The notes under the pieces were generated by a model that saw only the letters and a list, made by a program, of their open reading frames with translations, did no database searches and was not told where the DNA came from. Both the position numbers and the translations under genes were made by a program. DNA of 6,345 bases from an uncultured Oxalobacteraceae bacterium (GTDB taxonomy: Bacteria; Pseudomonadota; Gammaproteobacteria; Burkholderiales; Burkholderiaceae_D), in the NCBI GenBank assembly GCA_937996605.1, contig CALKVB010000236.1:1-6345 (forward strand), given 5' to 3'. Of the stretch, positions 1 to 4,676 are shown one piece after another (the stretch's first letter is position 1; each line of letters starts with the position of its first letter).

Positions 1-37
1 TTTCGTAACATCAGTTAGAAAGGAATACCAACTACGC

Positions 38-564
38 ATGTCAGATACCGAAAGCATCTCTACCACAATAACAAAACTTGGAAACCAGTTTGGCGCTTCA
101 ATCCACTTTGTATCTTCTGGATTGATCATGTATAAATGCTCCGCACAAGGACAGATTCGAAATCTTCGAGATACGCTGCTCGAAAGTATTCCGGTTATGT
201 GTAGAATGGCATTTTATGCTTCAAGGCGCAAGATCCAATCAAACGTTCCTCGGCTGGATATTGATGGTTTGCATGCTGGAGGTGCGTATTGCTTATAAAT
301 GAACATGGGATCATGCACTTTCCAATTTCTTTTCTGTCAGTTTTCGACCTTCGGCTGCAGAATTCTTCTGAGCCATTTCTACGGTTTACTGCAGCTGAAT
401 CGGACGAAGAAAAATCGGTTATGGTGCTACACATCCATTGTGTTAGCCTCAAGCGATCAACAGATGTCGCTATTTCACTGGATCCGCACAACGATGCGAA
501 CGCAAAGTCAAGCGCATCGGATATTCTTTCGTTTGTATTCAGCTGTCTTGACGCGGTCGTTTAA
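38..564 (+). CDS. Unrecognised two-exon protein, about 155 residues
   Basis: I do not recognise this protein. Exons 38-281 and 341-564 join across a 59-nt GTGCGT...TGTCAG intron into 156 codons including TAA. Without splicing, the first frame stops at TAA just inside the intron, and the second frame has no natural start. The product is soluble-looking, with no signal peptide, no membrane segment and no cysteine cluster. Its first half alternates short hydrophobic strands with basic stretches (an ASRRK motif near residue 61). The second half has an acidic ESDEEK patch followed by a hydrophobic strand, and it ends in a hydrophobic helix-like tail. The frame stays open upstream of ATG 38 to the window edge, and a possible acceptor (GTTAG) ends at 18, so the true start may lie further left. 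It converges on the gene ending at 714, with a hairpin cluster between them. The gene call is fairly sure; the function is unknown. Confidence 0.7.
282..340 (+). other. Spliceosomal intron, 59 nt, in the 38-564 gene
   Basis: The donor is GTGCGT and the acceptor TTTCTGTCAG. The intron splits a codon after its first base and holds an in-frame TAA (unspliced frame). Removal joins two open frames without a shift. Confidence 0.75.
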
Positions 565-713
565 AAAGACTTACGTCTTTGCATTCAAGATCAAAGATCT
601 TTTAGGAAGACTACAGTCTTAGCCGATCGAAAAACAAATATGTTTTTCTAAAAAGACTTACGTCTTAGCATTCACACGTGTGTTTTCTGGTCGGTTTTCT
701 AACAAAACAGAAT
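562..713. repeat. Hairpin cluster between convergent genes
   Basis: This gap holds no gene. It carries a series of short inverted repeats: 565-580 (AAAGAC/GTCTTT, loop TTAC), 587-601 (AAGATC/GATCTT), 607-620 (AAGACT/AGTCTT), 629-648 (GAAAAAC/GTTTTTC), 653-666 (AAGAC/GTCTT, loop TTAC), the perfect palindrome CACACGTGTG at 673-682, and 694-708 (GTTTT/AAAAC). The segments 562-587 and 649-674 are a direct repeat of about 26 nt with one mismatch, sharing TAAAAAGACTTACGTCTT. Three of the stems are variants of the same GAC...GTCTT unit, which suggests local duplication. The region sits between the stop at 564 (plus) and the stop at 714 (minus), so two-way transcript 3'-end formation is the simplest role. 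Mimivirus is known to form mRNA ends at hairpins; applying that here is inference. Confidence 0.7.
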
Positions 714-1055
714 CTATGCGTTTTTTGCGCGATCAGGAATCGTTTCCAGAACTTTTCGATAAAGTACGTATTGGAAAGGTTCTTGATTTGCATGTATCGC
801 CAGGTATGCATCTTTGATTTTTTCGTGGTCGGTTTCCGATACGATTTGGAACACGACGGTCGATCCGATGCGAGATAGAATCAATACTTCATCGCGAATG
901 TTGAGTTGTGTGTCCATTATGAGAAAGTTTCCTAATCTGCACGAATCCATATATCCACAATCCATAGCCTTGAACGCTAGTTCATCTAAAAGCACCGTTA
1001 ACGGTAGATCTTCAAGCTTGTAAATAGAACTGATTTCGATGTCTAGAATGTCCAT
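714..1055 (-). CDS. Unrecognised 113-residue protein
   Basis: This is an uninterrupted frame from ATG 1055 to TAG 714, and I recognise no family. The start has a good eukaryotic context (A at -3, G at +4) and lies 20 nt after the stop of the deaminase gene, with a six-base-pair hairpin in the gap. The protein is acidic at its N terminus (MDILDIEISS), and its middle alternates hydrophobic strands and charged turns (DEVLILSRIG, TVVFQIVSETD). It ends in a helix-like basic segment containing YRKVLETIPDR. No signal peptide, membrane span or metal site is visible. It is last in a four-gene minus-strand block (coiled-coil protein, Erv1-type oxidase, deaminase, this gene) and converges on the 38-564 gene. 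Frame length, start context and tight packing support a real gene; its role is unknown. Confidence 0.65.
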   Translation of the reverse strand: MDILDIEISSIYKLEDLPLTVLLDELAFKAMDCGYMDSCRLGNFLIMDTQLNIRDEVLILSRIGSTVVFQIVSETDHEKIKDAYLAIHANQEPFQYVLYRKVLETIPDRAKNA

Positions 1056-1057
1056 TT

Positions 1058-1072
1058 TTTGAGCGACTCAAA
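1058..1072 (-). terminator. Hairpin after the deaminase stop
   Basis: TTTGAG, loop CGA, CTCAAA (plus-strand reading) forms a six-base-pair stem. It starts four bases beyond the deaminase TGA and ends just before the next ATG. It is a candidate mRNA 3'-end signal, or a stem in the leader of the next gene. Position and symmetry are seen; function is inferred. Confidence 0.4.
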
Positions 1073-1075
1073 GAA

Positions 1076-2189
1076 TCAGAATTTGTCATCAAACGCATCC
1101 GGCGAAATCGAATCTTCTTCGTCACTATCTTCTCCTAGCTGAGGTGGTTCTTTCGCATCAGTGTAACGTCCGTTTCTCTAACGAGCAACACTTGTTGAGC
1201 AAAATGGATCAATATTCATCTGCGATGGACCTACCCATGAGTTGGGATGTACAAAATCTTGGATGCGATGAACGTACTTCAGTTCCTCAACCAGCATTGC
1301 GGACATATATGCTCGTTCCATAGGTCCACATTGGGTAAATATGAACGGCCTGTGTTCTATGGCTCTAAGAAAACGATAGGAAAATTGATGCGCGATAAAC
1401 GGATAAAGTTAATGCAGTGAAAATACCTGTATAAAACTCCTGATTCATTGAATATACGCCTTGAATGCTTTACATATTCTTGTGAAATGAACAAGTATCG
1501 CACCTCAGATATGCCAGCCTACCAAACATCGAGCACAATTTTGGTTGTTGAACGAAACACGCGTTTAGGTAATACCCTACCTGGCAAATCAGCTTGGAGC
1601 ATTCCGTGCAAGGAAAAAGCGTGGTGTATAAAACAGCATCTTTCAGATTTTTTCCATCGGCCATACAAATAGCGTTTTGCTCAGCGTGTAATCCGATGAC
1701 CTTCCCCTTTAAATCCTTGAAATGAAGTAAATTCAAAGGAGGATATCCATTCCAACCTATGGATACAATCTGCGATCAATCTTGTTGAGAAATGTTTGCT
1801 TCCATGTGAAGGAAAGAGTAATACGTTTGCACCTGACGTCGATCAAAGGATTTGGCGGACGTGCGAATCACACAGCCCACACTCGTCTGAGTGTGCGGGT
1901 TGGGTACATCATACAAACCCTTGCGACACGCTGCCGTGATTGCAATTTTGGCGTACATGTTATCCCTAGATAATCGAGTCAGGTCGTCTGGCATGTTTGC
2001 ATAACCTGGTATGGCAAAGTCGTTTGCAATGAAGCTCTGCGGCATGGAGACAAGCGGGGACTCGGCATTCTCCCGTCTTGGTTTCGATTTTTTAGGATTT
2101 CGATCGGCTGAGCAGTAAGGTACTTCAGCACGATGGTTATTTCGATAGCAATAGAACCAGTAAAGCATCACAAGTCCCAACGGCCACAT
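1076..2189 (-). CDS. Deoxycytidylate (dCMP) deaminase, five exons, about 289 residues
   Basis: This zinc enzyme deaminates dCMP to dUMP, feeding thymidylate synthesis. Exons are 2189-1833, 1769-1581, 1518-1427, 1364-1235 and 1177-1076; together they give 290 codons including TGA. Family marks appear in order: MYAKIA helix (residues 78-83), substrate-loop GWNGYP (124-129), HAEQNAI with zinc ligand H147 and proton-shuttle E149, and the PCTEC motif with zinc ligands C173 and C176, followed by AGISEV and SGVLYR. Each zinc-motif exon is meaningful only after splicing. At 289 residues it exceeds the usual 150-200. Extra parts are an N-terminal extension of about 75 residues starting with a hydrophobic MWPLGLVMLYWFYCY stretch (possible membrane anchor), a tail from about residue 215 with no match I know, and an acidic EDSDEED end. 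Internal methionines at 49 and 66 could be alternative starts that omit the anchor. The function call is strong; the N terminus is less certain. Confidence 0.9.
1178..1234 (-). other. Spliceosomal intron 4 of the deaminase, 57 nt
   Basis: The donor is GTAGGT and the acceptor GCTCGTTAG, with a TTGAT branch-like element. Its last three bases are an in-frame TAG, so retention would end the protein at the acceptor and remove the acidic tail. Confidence 0.7.
1365..1426 (-). other. Spliceosomal intron 3 of the deaminase, 62 nt
   Basis: The donor is GTATTT and the acceptor TTTCTTAG, with a TTAAC branch-like element. It splits an Arg codon (AG|A) after SGVLY. Confidence 0.75.
1519..1580 (-). other. 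Spliceosomal intron 2 of the deaminase, 62 nt
   Basis: The donor is GTAGGG and the acceptor TTTGGTAG. Removal joins KLICQ to AGISEV, restoring the family sequence that follows the PCxxC zinc motif. Confidence 0.85.
1770..1832 (-). other. Spliceosomal intron 1 of the deaminase, 63 nt
   Basis: The donor is GTGCAA and the acceptor GATCGCAG. The length is a multiple of three, but it contains an in-frame TGA. Removal joins SFDRRQ to IVSIGWNGYP, which fits the dCMP deaminase core. Confidence 0.85.
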
Positions 2190-2207
2190 GATGCATCAAA
2201 ACAACCT

Positions 2208-2223
2208 CATCCGTTTAGGGATG
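2208..2223. repeat. Small inverted repeat upstream of the deaminase
   Basis: CATCC and GGATG flank a six-base loop, between the hairpin after the Erv1-type gene and the deaminase start. A perfect GATGCATC palindrome also lies at about 2190-2197, next to the deaminase ATG. They may be promoter elements or chance. Confidence 0.3.
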
Positions 2224-2242
2224 TCGCCAAAGGTGGAAATTA

Positions 2243-2258
2243 GGCTTCGCCAAAAGCC
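2243..2258 (-). terminator. Hairpin after the Erv1-type oxidase stop
   Basis: GGCTT, a six-base loop and AAGCC form a stem that begins about seven bases beyond the TAA of the oxidase gene. It is a candidate 3'-end signal by position, in line with hairpins at other gene ends here. Confidence 0.4.
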
Positions 2259-2265
2259 AAATGTA

Positions 2266-3225
2266 TTAATTCACATGAACTTTGGCCTTTCCGAATGGTA
2301 AATGACCCGATCGACGATAGACCACCACGCTGACCACCATGACTAGCACACACAAACCCAAAAGCACAAACAGCACAATGCTGATCGTGACCCAAACGGA
2401 TTCAGAATCACTGGGTGCGGATTTGTTCTGTTCAGCTTTCAGCGACGATTCACCTCCCAACGATGCGATTTGCTGTTGCAGTTCTTTGATTTTCTTGTGG
2501 TCTTCCACTCTCATGGCGTGCGCTCTCACCATCTCGGGCGTGTATTCTTTGGTGAGGATTTGTTTCCAGATGACGGCCAGTTCCTCCGCAGAACGTTTGG
2601 GTTGCTCGAACGATTCACAAATGGAGTTCCACAAGAGGCTAACGATGGCCATCGCTTCTTGTTCAGTGGCAGGGGCTGAGACATTCTCCAAGGCACGCAA
2701 CATGTGTTCGCGGTGTTCCGGGTGCTGAATGGCAAAGGGTAGCATGTAGAGGTAACTCTTCATCCAGTTCAGATATTGGGTTTTGGTGCTTTCCGTGGTG
2801 CGAAGTGTCGACAAGCATAACGGCATCCAGTAATCGAACAGAAAGTGGTCCAAGTCCTTCAACGTTTCGGCTTTGGGAAACCGTGATTGTAAATTGAATA
2901 GTAAAAGTTCCGGCACTTCTTCCAGTGTGACTTCGCGGGTGGCAGATTTGCCATTGCCTTCGCGAACGTTGACCCGGTTGTGAAAGGCTATATCATATTC
3001 CCAAAGCGTTTTGCCATCTTGAATCGTTTCGGGAGGATAGGTTTGAATGTTTTGCAATGCGTGCAATGAGCACGATGGACAATTCAAAAACAAGCAACAA
3101 GTTCGAATGAACATGTGCACTTGTTCCACTTCTTCTGCAGTCATGGGAGTTTCGCGAGTCAGGTAGCTATAACCGGCTGCATGGCGAAGGAACCAAAAGT
3201 ATGGACCCCAACTTGGAGGCCACAT
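2266..3225 (-). CDS. Erv1/Alr-type thiol oxidoreductase with C-terminal membrane anchor
   Basis: This FAD-dependent sulfhydryl oxidase makes disulfide bonds; in many large DNA viruses the homologue oxidises virion proteins. The 319-residue product begins right at the core: WG at 6-7, then W11 and H15 in the WxxxH helix, the redox pair C49-P-S-C52, and the FAD-binding HNRVN at 82-86. The usual cysteine just before HN is replaced (IAFHN), so the second structural disulfide may be missing. After the core of about 100 residues comes a helical domain of about 140 residues rich in W and charged residues, a short charged helix (240-255), a polar linker, and a strong membrane segment at about 277-302 followed by a basic tail. 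Mimivirus-type viral oxidases also carry an extra C-terminal domain. No intron is visible. It lies 117 nt downstream of the coiled-coil gene and 76 nt before the deaminase. Family call is strong; the virion role is inferred. Confidence 0.85.
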   Translation of the reverse strand: MWPPSWGPYFWFLRHAAGYSYLTRETPMTAEEVEQVHMFIRTCCLFLNCPSCSLHALQNIQTYPPETIQDGKTLWEYDIAFHNRVNVREGNGKSATREVTLEEVPELLLFNLQSRFPKAETLKDLDHFLFDYWMPLCLSTLRTTESTKTQYLNWMKSYLYMLPFAIQHPEHREHMLRALENVSAPATEQEAMAIVSLLWNSICESFEQPKRSAEELAVIWKQILTKEYTPEMVRAHAMRVEDHKKIKELQQQIASLGGESSLKAEQNKSAPSDSESVWVTISIVLFVLLGLCVLVMVVSVVVYRRSGHLPFGKAKVHVN

Positions 3226-3342
3226 TGTGTTTGTTTGGTGTAAACGATTCCGTCATTGTGCTCCTTTGCGTCTCGAGGTTTCATCTTCATCACACTCGAG
3301 GTCATATTTCCAGTTTTTATTGTACAGAAGTCTGTTTCTATG
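3226..3342 (-). promoter_or_regulatory. Gap between coiled-coil gene and oxidase gene, with AATAAA
   Basis: On the minus strand, an ACAGA/TCTGT inverted repeat (3335-3324) follows the upstream gene's stop within eight bases, and an AATAAA hexamer (3321-3316) follows about 22 bases after that stop. Two CTCGAG palindromes 17 nt apart lie nearer the oxidase start and could pair. The first two may set the 3' end of the upstream mRNA. No TATA box is evident. Functions are inferred. Confidence 0.35.
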
Positions 3343-4131
3343 CTACGGCAGAGGAAATAACACTTCACTCTTGCTCTGCACTGCAGAGCGACCAAGAGCT
3401 TCCACGATGCCTCGACAAAGATTCAGCTCAAAGTCTTCATACGCAACATTGTTTTCGGCAAGAATTTGATTGAGATAGTCCAAAGTGACAGGAGTGCCAT
3501 CCGGCTTGACAGTTGGGTGGCCATCATCAACGCGTTCACTCTTGATGTCACCAAATAATATATCGAGATCATTGACGACCTGGGAAACATTGTTCTGCGC
3601 ACAGGGAACATGAGTTGATGCAATCGCTTGGCAAAACACCATGAGAAGTTTTGCATCATGCTCCACGACCTTGTATACTGCCTGGATACGAGGTCGCCTA
3701 CGAGACAAATTATTTTTCTTGCACCAATCAACAACCGGTATGCCTGTTGCTTTGGCCACCGCCTCAATAACTCGATAACTAAAGCAGTCGACCATTTGGC
3801 CGAGCAAAAGCCGCTCCGCACTTGGCACCAACTCGTGAACAGTAGCATGCAGCTTCTTGAGCTCATGACCGTGATCGTCGACCGTACGTTGCAGAACTTC
3901 ACACTTTCTGGTCAACTCCTCAACCATCGCCATGAGTCGCTTGTTTTCTGCTTTCAACGACTCGCGTTCGTTCTCCAAATCCTTGATACGTTTTTGAAGT
4001 TGAGAGTTTTCATCGGACAGCCTTTGATTGTCTCGATGAGCTTGGTTATACAAAGTAGTGACGGATTGCACCTCGCCCTCCAAACGCATAACATTGGACT
4101 GCTGAGCTTGAAGTTGCTTCTCGGAGCGCAT
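3343..4131 (-). CDS. Coiled-coil protein with unrecognised C-terminal domain, 262 residues
   Basis: The frame is uninterrupted from ATG 4131 to TAG 3343; an in-frame TGA lies a few codons upstream, so the start is well placed. Residues 1 to about 100 are a long heptad-rich coiled coil (for example RLSDENSQLQKRIKDLENE, then LKAENKRLMAMVEEL), implying dimer or higher assembly. Residues of about 105-262 look globular and helical. They include a basic NLSRRRPR segment (141-148) that could bind nucleic acid or act as nuclear targeting, a VVNDLDILFGD helix, and a closing segment rich in leucine and acid residues around residues 215-247. Four cysteines lie between 116 and 239 without a clear zinc pattern. 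I know no family for it. It is first in the minus-strand block and divergent from the 4305 gene. Structural or scaffold protein, or DNA-binding factor, are both possible. Confidence 0.75.
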   Translation of the reverse strand: MRSEKQLQAQQSNVMRLEGEVQSVTTLYNQAHRDNQRLSDENSQLQKRIKDLENERESLKAENKRLMAMVEELTRKCEVLQRTVDDHGHELKKLHATVHELVPSAERLLLGQMVDCFSYRVIEAVAKATGIPVVDWCKKNNLSRRRPRIQAVYKVVEHDAKLLMVFCQAIASTHVPCAQNNVSQVVNDLDILFGDIKSERVDDGHPTVKPDGTPVTLDYLNQILAENNVAYEDFELNLCRGIVEALGRSAVQSKSEVLFPLP

Positions 4132-4304
4132 CTCGGCAGACCGATTTCATTGGACCAATGGAAGGGAAGTGGCTTTTGACCGCGCGATGAAGATTTGCAA
4201 TTTCCGGAGCGATGGCCATGGAAAGTTTCCGATCCGTGGAACAGAAATGAAATTGCGAGTCCCTAAACCAGGCAGATTTGCATTTTTCTGAACGAAAAAT
4301 TCAA
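4132..4304. promoter_or_regulatory. Divergent promoter region with CCAAT palindrome
   Basis: This gap separates two genes that run away from each other, so it should hold both promoters. The clearest element is CATTGGACCAATG at 4148-4160, two inverted copies of the CCAAT core around a central A. It is close to the minus-strand start (17 nt), so it could also be a stem in that mRNA leader. No TATA box is visible on either strand. Confidence 0.4.
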
Positions 4305-4664
4305 ATGTCCAACATCAGTGACATCGAGTGTGGCTACGAACATCTGAATGGAGAACGTTTGTATCGAGTGAGGTTACTATTTTTCGGCAACAAGCCGGTG
4401 GAGGTGTTTACCGCCACCAAGGATGCACGGAAGCGATGGTTGGTAAAGGCGTCGCTATTGGCTGCAGCGCTGGGGGTGTCTTCCAATTCCATGGCCATGT
4501 ACTTGGGTCGCCGCCGTCATGATCCCGATGATCAAGGCATTTTCTTGGCCGAATCCTACAAGTATCGCGGACCGGGACGAAAAGATTTGAAAGTCCGATG
4601 CTTTTTTGTCTCGGTTGAGTTTTGTTATGCGTATGCTCGGTATTGTAGAAAACAAGGATTGTAA
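4305..4664 (+). CDS. Small basic protein, possible helix-turn-helix DNA-binding, 119 residues
   Basis: The start is ATG 4305; the frame remains open a little further upstream but without another ATG. Residues 1-40 look like strands (RLYRVRLLFFGN, VEVFTA). Residues 44-71 resemble a helix-turn-helix: WLVKASLLAAALGVS, a turn, then SMAMYLGRRR. A basic GPGRKDLKVR loop follows, and the C terminus is an aromatic helix (FCYAYARYCRKQ). The layout (strand, WLVKA helix, repressor-like LGVS turn, basic end) is loosely like the Bro-N/KilA-N DNA-binding domains common in large DNA viruses, but I cannot confirm that by motif alone. It is divergent from the coiled-coil gene and convergent with the protease gene, four bases from its stop. 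A regulatory role is an inference; the gene itself is well supported by its long frame and the codon-level sense of its product. Confidence 0.65.
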   Translation: MSNISDIECGYEHLNGERLYRVRLLFFGNKPVEVFTATKDARKRWLVKASLLAAALGVSSNSMAMYLGRRRHDPDDQGIFLAESYKYRGPGRKDLKVRCFFVSVEFCYAYARYCRKQGL

Positions 4665-4676
4665 TATTTCAACATA
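4658..4676. terminator. Near-palindrome spanning two convergent stops
   Basis: TTGTAATATTTCAA is a 14-nt near-perfect palindrome with one mismatched pair. It overlaps both stop codons (4662-4664 plus, 4671-4669 minus). It may serve as a shared 3'-end element, or the symmetry may be chance in AT-rich DNA. Confidence 0.3.

Noticed and set aside
2339..2728. Open frame of 129 codons on the plus strand
   Set aside because: It lies entirely opposite the Erv1-type oxidase, and its serine- and cysteine-rich product is what the antisense of that gene gives.
3423..3902. Open frame of 159 codons on the minus strand
   Set aside because: It is a shifted frame inside the coiled-coil gene, with a low-sense, arginine- and serine-rich product.
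3628..4179. Open frame of 183 codons on the plus strand
   Set aside because: It is antisense to the coiled-coil gene; the long frame reflects codon bias of that gene, and the product lacks motifs.
4278..4304. Upstream TTG start for the small basic protein
   Set aside because: A eukaryotic-type gene should start at ATG, and 4305 is the first one; the extra nine residues add nothing recognisable.
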